64,000 nt of DNA from positions 11,935,118-11,999,117 of the forward strand of contig OX422185.1 of the NCBI GenBank assembly GCA_949130485.1. The letters run 5' to 3'. Origin of the DNA: Agelas oroides. Taxonomy: Eukaryota > Porifera > Demospongiae > Agelasida > Agelasidae. A program made the position numbers and the translations under genes. Positions within the stretch are counted from its first letter, which is position 1. Each line of letters starts with the position of its first letter. Below the pieces are notes generated by a model, which was not told the origin of the DNA, made no database searches, and saw only the letters and a list, made by a program, of their open reading frames with translations. Below, in pieces: positions 14,502 through 28,600 of this stretch.

Positions 14502-17500
14502 TACTTGGCTCTACTTGACTCTACGGCACTCTACCATGACTCTACTCCATTGTATATCATGGCTCTACTTCACACTACATGACTCTACTACATTCTACCA
14601 TGGCTCTACTTGACTCTACTACACTCTACCATGCGTCAACTTGGCTCTACTTGACTCTACTACACTCTAACATGCCTCAACTTGGCTCTACTTGACTCTA
14701 CTACACTCTTCCATGGCTCTACTCCATTGTATATCATGGCTCTACTTCACACTACATGACTGTACTACATTCTACCATGCCTCTACTTGAGTCTACTACA
14801 CTCTACAATGGCGCTACTCCATTGTACCATGGCTCTACTTGACACTACATGATTCTACTAAAAGCTACCATGGCTCTTCTTGACTCTACTTGACTCTACT
14901 ACATTATACCATGGCTCTACTTGGTTCTGCTTGACTCTACTACACTCTACCATGGCTCTACTTGTCTCTACTTGACTGAATTACCCTCTACCATGCCTCT
15001 ACTACATTCTACCATGGCTCCACGTGACTCTACTTGACTCTACTACATTCTACGATAGCTCTACTTGACTCTGTATACCTCTACTACATTATAACATGGC
15101 TCCACGTGACTCTACTTGATTTTACTGCATTCTACCATGGCTCTACCTGGCTCTACTACATTCTACCATTGCTCAACTTGGCTCTACATGACTCTACTAC
15201 ATGCTACCGTGACTCTACATGGCTCTACCTGACTCTACTACACTCTACCATGGTTCTACTCCATAGTACCATGTCTCTACTTGACATTACATAACTATAC
15301 TACATTCTATCATAGCTCTACTTGGCTCTACTTGACTCTACTACACTCTACCATGACTCTACTTGGCTCTACGTCACTCTACCACACTCTACCGTGACTC
15401 TACTTGGCTCTACTTGACTCTACTACACTCTACCATGGCTCTACTTGGCTATACTTGACTCTACTACACTCTACCATGTCTCTACTACATTCTACCATGG
15501 CTCCACGTTACTCTACGTGACTCTACTACATTCTACCATAGCTCTACTTGACTCTGTATGCCTGTACTACATTCTACCATGGCTCTACTTGACGCTACTT
15601 GACTGTACTACATTCTTGCCATGGCTCTCCTTGACTCTACTTGACTGTACTACACTCTACCTTGGCTCTGCTACATTCTACCATGGCTCCACCTGAATCT
15701 ACTTCACTCTACTACATTCTACAATGGCTTACATGACTCTACTACATGCTACCTTGGTTCCACTTGGCTCTACACGACTCTACTGCACTCTACTATGGCT
15801 CTACTCCATTGTACAATGGCTGTACTTGACACTACTTGACTCTACTACATTCTACCATGGCTCTACTTTACTCTACTACACTATACCATTGCTAGTCCTG
15901 GCTGTACTTGTCTACTACACTCTACCTTTGCACTACTACATCCTACCATGGATCCACGTAACTCTACTTGACTCTACTGCACCATACCATGGCTCTACCT
16001 CGCTCTACTACATTCTACCATGGCTCTAGTTTGCTCTACTTGAGTCCACTACACTCTACCTTGGCTCTACTCGGCTCTACTTGACTCTATTTCGCTCTAC
16101 TACAGTATACCATGGCTCTACTTGGATCTACTTGACTGTACTATATTCTACCATAGTTCTACTTGTCTCTATATGACTCTACTGCATTCTACCATAGCTG
16201 TACTTGACTCTGTATGCCTCTACTACATTCTACCTTGGCTCTTCTTGACACTACTGGAATCTCCTACACTCTCCCATTCCTGTACTTGGCTCTAATTGGC
16301 TCTACTACACTCTACCATGTCTCTACTTGGCTCTACTTGACTCTACTACATTTTACGATGGCTCTACTTGACTCTACTTGACTCTACTACATTCTGCCAT
16401 GGCTCTACTTGACTCTATACTTGTCTGCTACACTCTACCTTGGCGCTAGTACATCATACCATGGATCCACGTGACTCTACTTGACTCTACTACACTCTAC
16501 CATGGCTCTACTACATTCTACCATGGCTCTACTTTGCTCTACTTGAGTCCACTACACTCTACTTTGGCTCTACTTGGCTCTACTACACTCTACCATGGCT
16601 CTACCTGGCTCTACTACATTCTACCATGGTTCTACTTTGCTCTACTTGAGTCCACTACACTCTACCTTGGCTCTACTTGGCTCTACTTGGCTCTACTACA
16701 CTCTACCATGGCTCTACTCCATTGTATATCATGGCTCTACTTCACCCTACATGACTCTGCTACATTCTACCATGGCTCTACTTGCCTCTACTACACTCTA
16801 CCATGGCTCAACTTGGCTCTACTTGACTCTACTACACTCTACCATGGCTCTACTCCATTGTATATCATGGCTCTACTTCACACTACATGACTCTCCTACA
16901 CTCTACCATGGCTCTACTTGACTCTACCTTGCTCTACTACATTCTACCATGGCTCTACTTGACTCTACATGACTCTACTACATTCTACCATGGCTGTACT
17001 TGGCTCTACTTGACTCTACTACACTCTACCATAGCTCTACTTGGCTCTATTTGACTCTACTACACTCTACCATGGCTCTACTTACTTGACTCTACTACAT
17101 TCTACCATAGTTCTAATTGTCTCTATATGACTCTACTGCATTCTACCATAGCTCTACTTGACTCTGTATGCCTCTACTACATTTTACCATAGCTCGTCTT
17201 GACTCTACTTGACTCTCCTACTTTCTCCCATTGCTCTACTTGGCTCTACTTGGCTCTACTATACTCTACCATGGCTCTACTTGGCAATACTTGACTCTAC
17301 TTCTCTCTACCATGGCTCTACTTGACTCTACTTGACTCTACTCCATTCTGCTATGGCTCTACTTGACTCTACTTGACTGTACTACACTCTACCTTGGCTC
17401 TACTCCATTGTACCATGGCTCTACTTGACACTACATGACTCTACTACGTTCTACCATGATTCTACTTGACTCTACTACACTCTACGATGCCTCTACTCGG

Positions 17501-18123
17501 CTCTACTTGACTCTACTACACTATATCATTGCTAGACCTGGCTCTACTTGTCTCTACTACACTGTACCTTGGCTCTACTACATCCTACCACGGATCCACG
17601 TGACTCTACTTGACTCTACTACACTCTACCATGGCTCTACCTGGTTCTACTACATTCTACCATGGCTCTACTTGACTCTACTTGACTCTACTACATTCTG
17701 CCATGGATCTACTTGACTCTACTTGACTGTACTACACTCTACCTTGGCTCTACTACACTCTACCATGGCTCCACGTAACTCTACTTGACTCTGCTACATT
17801 CTACCATGGCTCTAATTGGTTCTACATGACTCTACTACATGCAACCGTGGATCTACTTGAATCTACTACACTCTCCCATGGCTCTACTCCATTGTACCAT
17901 AGCTCTACTTGACACTACATGACTCTACTACATTCTACCATGGCTCTACTTGACTCTACTACACTCTACCTTGGCTCTCCTTCGCTCTACTTGACTCTAC
18001 TGCACTCTACCATGGCTCTCTCCATTGTATATCATGCCTGTACTTCACACTACATGACTCTACTACATTCTTCCATGGCTCTACTTGACTCTACTTGACT
18101 CTACTACACTCTACCATGGCTCT
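14502..18123 (+). repeat. Satellite block, copy B of the 14.5-kb-spaced duplication and following array
   Basis: 14502-16500 repeats window positions 1-2000 with point differences only. Near 16500-16620 there is an extra run of about 100 bp that repeats the CTACTTTGCTCTACTTGAGTCC block. After that, alignment with the early part of the 3-kb unit family resumes. 17400-18100 contains the GCTAGACCTGG and ATGCAACCGTGG markers. No gene is seen. Confidence 0.8.
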
Positions 18124-20980
18124 ACTTAGCTCTACTTGAGTACACTACAACCTACCTTGGCTCAACTCGGCTCTACGTGACTCTACTACACTTTACCATG
18201 GCTGTACTTGGATCTACTTGACACTACTACACTCTACTACGTCTCTACTACATTCTACGATGGCTCCACGTGACTCTACGTGACTCTACTGCATTCTACC
18301 ATAGCTCTACTTGACTCTGTATGCCTCTACTACATTCTACCATGGCTCTACTTGACTCTACTTGTCTCTACTACATTCTGCCATGGCTCTACTTGACTCT
18401 ACTTGACTGTACTACACTCTATCATGACTCTACTACATTCTAACAATGCTCCATGTGACTCTACTTGACTCTAGTACACACTACCATGGCTCTACCTTGC
18501 TCTACTACATTCTACCATGGCTCTACTTGACACTACATGATTCTACTAAATGCTACCATGCCTCTTCTTGACTCTACTTGACTCTTCTACACTCTACCAT
18601 GGCTCTACTCGTCTCTACTTGACTGTACTACACTCTACCATGTCTCTACTACATTGTACCATGGCACCGCATGACTCTACTTGACTCTACTACATTCTAC
18701 GATGGCTCTACTTGACTCTGTATACCTCTACTTCATGCTACCATGGCTCTACTTGACTCTACTTCACTGTACTACACTCTTCCTTGGCTCTACTACATTC
18801 TACGATGGCTCCACGTGACTCTACTTGACTGTACTGCATTCTACTTTGGCTCTAACTGGCTCTACTGCATTCTACCATGGCACTACTTGGCTCTACATGA
18901 CTCTACTACATGCTACCATGGCTCTACATGGCTCTACCTGAATCTACTGCACTCTACCATGGCTCTACTCCATAGTACCATGTGTCTACTTGACACTACA
19001 TGACTCTACTACATTCTACCATAGCTCTACTTGGCTCTACTTGACTCTACTGCACTCTACCATGGCTCTACTTGGTCTACTTGACTCTACTACATTCAAG
19101 GATGGCTATGCTTGACTCTACTTGACTATACTACATTCTGCCATGGCTCTACTTGACTCTACTTGTCTGCTACACTCTACCTTGGCGCTACTACATCCTA
19201 CCATGGATCGACGTGACTCTACTTGACTCTACTACACACTACCATGGCTCTACCTGGCTCTACTACATTCTACCATGGCTATACTTGACTCTACATGACT
19301 CTACTCCCTTCTACCATGGCTCTACTTGTCTCTACTTGACTCTACTACACTCTACCATGGCTCTACTTGGCTCTACTTAAATCCACTACACTCTACCTTG
19401 CCTCTACTTGGCTCTACTTGACTCTACTACACTCTACCATGGCTCTACTCCATTGTATATCATGGCTCTACTTCACACTACATGACTCTACTACATTCTA
19501 CCATGGCTCTACTTGACTCTACTACTCTCTACCATGGCTCTACTCCATTGTACCATGGCTCTACTTGACACTACATGATTCTACTGAATTCTAACATTGC
19601 TCTTCTTGACTCTACTTGACTCTCCTACACCCTACCATTGCTCTACTTGGCTGTACTACACTCTCCCATGGCTCTACTTGGCTCTACTTGACTCTACTAC
19701 ACTCTACCATGGCAGTACTTGGCTCTACTTGACTCTACTACACTCTACCATGGCTCTACTCCATTGCATATAATCGCTGTACTTCACACTACATGACTCT
19801 ACTACATTCTACCATGGCTCTACTTGACTCTACTACACTCTAACATGGCTCAACTTGGCTCTACTTGACTCTACTACCCTCTACCATCGCTCTACTCCAT
19901 TGTACCATTGCTCTACTTGACACTACATGATTCTACTGAATTCTTCCATGGCTCTCCTTGACTCTACTTGATTTACCTACACTCTATCATTGCTCTACTT
20001 GGCTCTACTGCACTCTACCATGGCTCTACTTGACTCTTCATGACTCTGCTACACTCTACCATGGCTCAGCTTGGCTCTACTTGACTATACTACACTCTAC
20101 CATGTCTCTACTACATTCTACCATGGCTCCAGGTGAGTCTACGTGACTCTACTGCATTCTACCATAGCTCTACTTGACTCTGTATGCCTCTACTACATTC
20201 TACCATTGCTCTACTTGACTCTACTTGACTCTACTACATTCTGCCATGGCTCTACTTGACTCTACTTGACAGTACTACACTCTACTTTTGCTCTACTACA
20301 TTCTACCATGGCTCCACGTGACTCTACTTGACTCTCCTGCATTGTACCATGGCTCTACCTGGCTCTACTACATTCTCCCAGGGCTCTACTTGGTTCTACA
20401 TGACTCTACTACATGCAACCGTGCCTCTACTTGACTCTACTACACTCTACCATTGCTCTACTCCATTGTACCATGGCTCTACTTGACACTACATGATTCT
20501 ACTACATTCTACCATGGCTCTACTTGACACTACATGATTCTACTACATTCTACCATGGCTCTACTTCACTCTACTACACTCTACGATGGCTCTATTTTGC
20601 TCTACTTGACTCTACTACCCTATTTCATTCCTAGACCTGGCTCTACTTGTCTCTACTACACTCTACCTAAGCTCTACTACATCCTACCATGGATCCACGT
20701 GACTCTACTTGTATCTCCTACACTCTACCACGGCTCTACTTTACTCTACTATTTTCTACCATGGCTCTCCTTGGTTCTACATGACTCTACTATATGCAAC
20801 CGTGGCTCTACTTGACTCTACTACACTCTCCCATGGCTCTACTCCATTGTACCATCGCTCTACTAGACACTACATGACTCTACTACTTTCTACCATGGCT
20901 CTACATGACTCTACTACACTCTACAATGGCTCTACTTGGCTCTAGTTGAGTCCACAACACTCTACCTTGGCTCTACTTAG
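18124..20980 (+). repeat. Satellite block, copy B of the 6.4-6.9-kb-spaced duplication
   Basis: Colinear with 11271-14500. 11890 and 18743 align at 6853, and 13527 and 19958 at 6431, so about 420 bp have been lost or gained between them. A 41-bp unit (CTTGACACTACATGATTC) is doubled at about 20478-20550 relative to copy A. No gene is seen. Confidence 0.8.
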
Positions 20981-23344
20981 CTCTACTTGACTCTACTGCA
21001 CTCTACCATGGCTCTACTCCATTGTATATCATGGCTCTACTTCACACTACATGACTCTACTACATTCTATCATGACTCTACTTGACTCTACTAGACTCTA
21101 CTACACTCTACCATGGCTCTACATTGCTCTACTTGAGTCCACTACACCCTACCTTGGCTCAACTCGGCTCTACGTGACTGTACTACACTCTACCATGGCT
21201 GTACTTGGATCTACTTTACTCTACTACACTCTACCATGTCTCTACTACATTCTACCATGGATCTACTTGACTCTGTATGCCTCTACTACATTCTACCATG
21301 GCTCTACTTGTCTCTACTTGACTCTACTAGACTCTACCATGGCTCTACTCGTCTCTACTTGACTGTACTACACTCTACCATGTCTCTACTACATTCTACC
21401 ATGGCACCACATGACTCTACTTGACTCTACTACATTCTACGATAGCTCTACTTGAGTCTGTATACCTCTACTTCATGCTACCATGGCTCTACTTGACTCT
21501 ACTTCACTGTACTACACTCTACCTTGGCTCTACTACATTCTAACCTGGCTCCACGTGACTCTACTTGACTGTACTGCATTCTACCATGGCTCTACCTGAC
21601 TCTACTGCATTCTACCATGGGTCTACTTGGCTCTACATGACTCTACTACATGCTACCGTGGCTCTACGTGGCTCTACCTGAATCTACTGCACTCTACCAT
21701 GGCTCTACTCCATAGTACCATGTGTCTACTTGACACTACATGACTCTACTACATTCTACCATGGCTCTGCTTGGCTCTACTTGACTCTACTACACTCTAC
21801 CATGGCTCTACTTGGCTCTACTTGACTCTACTACATTCTACGATGGCTCTACTTGACTCTACTTGACTCTACTACATTCTGCCATGGCTCTACTTGACTC
21901 TACTTGTCTGCTAGACTCTACATTGGCGCTACTACATACTACCATGGATCCACGTGACTCTACTTGACTCTACTACACTCTACCATGGCTCTACCTGGCT
22001 CTACTTCATTCTACCATGGCTCTACTTTGCTCTACTTGAGTCCACTACACCCTACCTTGGCTCTACTTGGCTCTACTTGGCTCTACTACACTCTACCATG
22101 GCTCTACTCCATTGTATATCATGGCTCTACTTCACACTACATGACTCTGCTACATTCTACCATGGCTCTACTTGACTCTACTTGACTCTACTACACTCTA
22201 CCATGGCTCTACTTGGCTCTACTTGAGTCCACTACACCCTACCTTGGCTGAACTCGGCTCTACGTGACTCTACTACACTCTACCGTGGTTGTACTTGGAT
22301 CTACTTGACTCTACTACACTCTACCATGTCTCTACTACATTCTACCATGGCTCCACGTGACTCTACGTGACTCTGCTGGATTCTACCATAGCTCTACTTG
22401 ACTCTGTATGCCTCTACTACATTCTACCATGGCTCTACTTAACTCTACTTGACTCTACTACATTCTGCCATGGCTCTACTTGACTCTACTTGACTGTACT
22501 ACACTCTACCATGGTTCACCTACATTCTAACAATGCTCCATGTGACTCTACTTGACTCTACTACACACTACCATGGCTCTACCTTGCTCTACTACATTCT
22601 ACCATGGCTCTACTTGACACTACGTGATTCTACTAAATGCTACCATGCCTCTTCTTGACTCTACTTGACTCTTCTACACTCTACCATTGCTCTACTTGGC
22701 TGTACTACACTCTACCATGTCTCTACTACATTCTATCATGGCACCACGTGACTCTACTTGACTCTATTACATTCTACGATAGCTCTACTTGACTCTGTAT
22801 ACCTCTACTTCATGCTACCATGGCTCTACTTGACTCTACTTCACTGTACTACACTCTACCTTGGCTCTACTACATTCTACCATGGCTCCACGTGACTCTA
22901 AGTGACTGTAGTGCATTCTACCATGGCTCTACCTGACTCTACTGCATTCTACCATGGTTCTACTTGGCTCTACATGACTCTACTACATGCTACCATGGCT
23001 CTACGTGGCTCTACCTGAATCTACTGCACTCTACCATGGCTCCACTCCATAGTACCATGTGTCTACTTGACACTACATGACTCTACTACATTCTACCATG
23101 GCTCTACTTGGCTCTACTTGACTCTACTACACTCTACCATGGCTCTATTTGGCTCTACTTGACTCTACTACATTCTACAATGGCTCTACTTGACTCTACT
23201 TGACTCTACTACATTCTGCCATGGCTCTACTTGACTCTACTTGTCTGCTACACTCTACCTTGGCGCTACTACATCCTACAATGGATCCACGTGACTCTAC
23301 TTGACTCTACTACACTCTACCATGGCTCTACCTGGCTCTACTAC
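20981..23344 (+). repeat. Satellite array, mixed blocks
   Basis: Same 31/41-bp units, resembling parts of the 11-14 kb and 32-33 kb regions. Markers include GCACCACATG, CTGTATACC and GGCGCTACTACAT. No gene or foreign DNA is seen. Confidence 0.9.
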
Positions 23345-24361
23345 ATTCTACCATGCATGGTTCTACTTTGCTCTACTTGAGTCCACTACACTCTACCTTG
23401 GATCTACTTCGCTCTACTTGGCTCTACTACACTCTACCATGGCTCTACTTCACACTACATGACTCTGCTACATTCTACCATGGCTCTACTTGCCTCTACT
23501 ACACTCTACCATGGCTCAACTTGGCTCTATTTGACTCTACTACACTCTACCATGGCTCTACTCCATTGTATATCATGGCTCTACTTCACACTAGATGACT
23601 CTCCTACACTCTACCATGGCTCTACTTGACTCTACCTTGCTCTACTACATTCTACCATGGCTCTACTTGACTCTACATGACTCTACTACATTCTACCATA
23701 GCTCTACTTGGCTCTACATGACTCTACTACACTCTACCATAGCTCTAGTTGGCTCTATTTGACTCTACTACACTCTACCATGGCTCTACTTACTTGACTC
23801 TACTACATTCTACCATAGTTCTACTTGTCTCTATATGACTCTACTGCATTCTTCCATAGCTCTACTTGACTCTGTATGCCTCTACTACATTCTACCATAG
23901 CTCGTCTTGACTCTACTTGACTCTCCTACATTCTCCCATTGCTCTACTTGGCTCTACTTGGCTCTAATACACTCTACCATCGCTCTACTTGGCAATACTT
24001 GACTCTACTACACTCTACCATGGCTCTACTTGACTCTACTTGACTCTACTTCATTCTGCCATAGCTCTACTTTACTCTATTTGACTGTACTACACTCTAC
24101 CTTGGCTCTACTCCATTGTACCATGGCTCTACTTGACACTACATGACTCTACTACATTCTACCATGTTTCTACTTGACTTTAGTACACACTACGATGCCT
24201 CTACTCGGCTCTACTTGACTCTACTACACTATATCTTTGCTAGACCTGGCTCTACTTGTCTCTACTACACTGTACCTTGGCTCTACTACATCCTACCACA
24301 GATCCACGTGACTCTACTTGACTCTACTACACTCTACCATGGCTCTACCTGGCTCTACTAC
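23345..24361 (+). repeat. 1017-bp satellite tandem duplication, copy 1
   Basis: Begins at the rare block CCATGCATGGTTC. The same sequence recurs 1017 bp downstream with very few changes, for example GTACACACTACG here against GTACACTCTACG in copy 2. The rare ACTAGATGACTC and TATATCTTTGC variants are present in both copies. No gene is seen. Confidence 0.88.
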
Positions 24362-25340
24362 ATTCTACCATGCATGGTTCTACTTTGCTCTACTTGAGTC
24401 CACTACACTCTACCTTGGATCTACTTCGCTCTACTTGGCTCTACTACACTCTACCATGGCTCTACTTCACACTACATGACTCTGCTACATTCTACCATGG
24501 CTCTACTTGCCTCTACTACACTCTACCATGGCTCAACTTGGCTCTATTTGACTCTACTACACTCTACCATGGCTCTACTCCATTGTATATCATGGCTCTA
24601 CTTCACACTAGATGACTCTCCTACACTCTACCATGGCTCTACTTGACTCTACCTTGCTCTACTACATTCTACCATGGCTCTACTTGACTCTACATGACTC
24701 TACTACATTCTACCATAGCTCTACTTGGCTCTACTTGACTCTACTACACTCTACCATAGCTCTACTTGGCTCTATTTGACTCTACTACACTCTACCATGG
24801 CTCTACTTACTTGACTCTACTACATTCTACCATAGTTCTACTTGTCTCTATATGACTCTACTGCATTCTTCCATAGCTCTACTTGACTCTGTATGCCTCT
24901 ACTACATTCTACCATAGCTCGTCTTGACTCTACTTGACTCTCCTACATTCTCCCATTGCTCTACTTGGCTCTACTTGGCTCTAATACACTCTACCATGGC
25001 TCTACTTGGCAATACTTGACTCTACTACACTCTACCATGGCTCTACTTGACTCTACTTGACTCTACTACATTCTGCCATAGCTCTACTTTACTCTATTTG
25101 ACTGTACTACACTCTACCTTGGCTCTACTCCATTGTACCATGGCTCTACTTGACACTACATGACTCTACTACATTCTACCATGTTTCTACTTGACTTTAG
25201 TACACTCTACGATGCCTCTACTCGGCTCTACTTGACTCTACTACACTATATCTTTGCTAGACCTGGCTCTACTTGTCTCTACTACACTGTACCTTGGCTC
25301 TACTACATCCTACCACAGATCCACGTGACTCTACTTGACT
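24362..25340 (+). repeat. 1017-bp satellite tandem duplication, copy 2
   Basis: Near-identical to 23345-24323. Identity ends at the block after GATCCACGTGAC near 25330, where the array switches to an unrelated block order (CTACATGACTC, then CTAGAGTCGAC). No gene is seen. Confidence 0.88.
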
Positions 25341-28300
25341 CTACATGACTCTACTACATTCTACCATGGCTCTACTTGACTCTACTTGACTCTACTTCAC
25401 TCTACCATGGCTCTACTTGGCTCTACTAGAGTCGACTACACCCTACCTTGGCTCTACTTGGCTCTACGTGTCTATACTACACTCTACCATGGCTCTACTT
25501 GGAACTGCTTGAATATACTATACTCTACCATGTATCTACTACATTCTATCATCACTCCACGGCACTCTACACCACTCTACTGCATTCTACCATAGTTCTA
25601 CTTGACTCTGTATGCCTCTACTACATTCTACCATGGCTCTACGTGACTGTATACTTGACTCTACTACATTCTACCATGGCTCTACTTGACTGTACTTGAC
25701 TGTACTACACTCTACCTTGGCTCTACTTGGCTCTACTTGAGTCCACTACACCCTACCTTGACTCAACTCGGCTCTACGTGACTCTACTACACTCTACCAT
25801 GGCTGTACTTGGATGTACTTGACTCTACTACACTCTACCATGTCTCTACTACATTCTACCATTTGCATCTACTATATTCTTCCATGGCTCTACTTGACTC
25901 TACGACACTCTACTACATTCTACCATGTCTCTACTTGACTCTACTTGACTCTACTACACTATACCATGGCTCTACTTGGCTCTACTTGAGTCCACTACAC
26001 CCTACCTTGACTCAACTCGGCTCTACGTGACTCTACTACACTCTACCATGGCTGTACTTCGATGTACTTGACTCTACTACACTCTACCATGTCTCTACTA
26101 CATTCTACCATGGCTCCACGTGACTCTACGTGACTCTACTGCATTCTACCATAGCTCTACTTGACTCTGTATGCCTCTACTACATTCTACCATGGCTCTA
26201 CGTGACTGTATACTTGACTCTACTACATTCTGCCATGGTTCTACTTGACTGTACTTGACTGTACTACACTCTACCTTGGCTCTACTACATTCTAACAATG
26301 CTCCATGTGACTCTACTTGACTCTACTACACTCTACCATGGCTCTACCTGGTTCTACTACATTCTACCATGGCTCTACTTGACTCTACATGACTCTACTA
26401 CATTCTACCATGGCTCTATTTGAACCTACTTGACTCTACTACATTCTGCCATGGCTCTACTTGACTCTACTTGACTGTACTACACTCTACCTTGGCTCTA
26501 CTACATTCTACCATGGCTCCACGTGAATCTACTTGACTCTGCTACATTCTACCATGGCTCTACTTGGTTCTACATGAATCTACTACATGCAACCGTGGAT
26601 CTACTTGACTCTACTACACTCTCCCATGGCTCTACTCCATTGTACCATAGCTCTACTTGACACTACATGACTCTACTACATTCTACCATGGCTCTACTTG
26701 ACTCTACTACACTCTAAAATGGCTCAACCTGGCTCTACTTGACTCCACTATACTCTACCATGGCTCTACTTGACTCTACTTGACTCTACTACATTCTGCC
26801 ATAGCTCTACTTGACTCTATTTGACTGTACTACACTCTACGTTGGCTCTACTCCATTGTACCATGGCTCTACTTGACACTACATGACTCTACTACATTCT
26901 ACCATGCTTCTACTTGACTCTACTACACTCTACGATTCCTCTACTCGGCTCTACTTGACTCTACTACACTATATCATTGCTAGACCTGGCTCTACTTGTC
27001 TCTACTACACTCTACCATGGCTCTACCTGGTTCTACTACATTCTACCATGGCTCTACTTGACTCTACATGACTCTACTACATTCTACCATGGCTCTACTT
27101 GACTCTACTTGACTCTACTTCACTCTACCATGGCTCTACTTGGCTCTACTAGAGTCGACTACACCCTACCTTGGCTCTACTTGGCTCTACGTGACTATAC
27201 TACACTCTACCATGGCTCTACTTGGCACTACTTGAATATACTATACTCTACCATGTATATACTACATTCTATCATCGCTCCACCGCACTCTACACCACTC
27301 TACTGCATTCTACCATAGTTCTATTTGACTCTGTTTGCATCTACTACATTCTTCCATGGCTCTACTTGACTCTACGACACTCTACTACATTCTACCATGG
27401 CTCTACTTGACTCTACTTGACTCTACTACACTCTACCATGGCTCTACTTGGCTCTAATTGAGTCCACTACACCCTACCTTGGCTTAACTCGGCTCTACGT
27501 GACTCTACTACACTCTACCATGGCTGTACTTGGATGTACTTGACTCTACTACACTCTACCATGGCTCTACTTCACACTACATGATTCTACTAAATGCTAC
27601 CATGCCTCTTTTTGACTCTACTTGACTCTTCTACACCCTACCATGGCTCTACCTTGCTCTACTACATTCTACCTTGGCTATACTTGACTCTACATGACTC
27701 TACTACATTCTACCATGGCTCTACTTGACTCTACTTGACTCTACTACACTCTACCATGGCTCTACTTGGCTCTACTTGAATCCACTACACTCTACCTTGG
27801 CTCTACTTGGCTCTAATTGACTCTTCTACACGCTACCATGACTCTACTCCATTGTATATCATGGGTCTACTTCACACTACATGACCCTACTCCATTCTTC
27901 CATGGCTCTATACTTGACTGTACCACACTCTACCATGTCTCAACTTGGCTCTACTTGACTCTACTACACTCTACCATGGCTCTAATTGACTCTACTTTAC
28001 TCTACTACACTCTACCATGGCTCTACTCCATTGTATATCATGGCTCTACTTCACACTACATGACTCTCCTACACTCTACCATTGCTCTACTTGACTCTAC
28101 CTTGCTCTACTACATTCTACCATGGCTCTACTTGACTCTACATGGCTCTACTACATTCTACCATGACTGTACTTGGCTCTACTTGACTCTACTACACTCT
28201 ACCATAGCTCTACTTGGCTCTATTTGACTCTACTACACTCTACCATGGCTCTACTTACTTGACTCTACTACATTCTACCGTAGTTCTACTTGTCTCTATA

Positions 28301-28600
28301 TGACTCTACTGCATTCTACCATAGCTCTATTTGACTCTGTATGCCTCTACTACATTCTACCATAGCTCGTCTTGACTCTACTTGACTCTCCTACTTTATC
28401 CCATTGCTCTACTTGGCTCTACTTGGCTCTAATATACTCTACCATGGCTCTACTTGGCAATACTTGACTCTACTACACTCTACCATGGCTCTACTTGACT
28501 CTACTTGAATCTACTCCATTCTACCATGGCTCTACGTGATTCTACTTGACTGTACTACACTCTACCTTGGCTCTACTCCATTGTACCATGGCTCAACTTG
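25341..28600 (+). repeat. Satellite array with CTAGAGTCGAC blocks
   Basis: Same basic units. A block set with rare variants CTAGAGTCGAC, CATGTAT and CACCACTCTAC occurs at 25420-25640 and again at 27145-27340, about 1.72 kb apart, and in related form at 53365-53560. No gene is seen. Confidence 0.88.
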
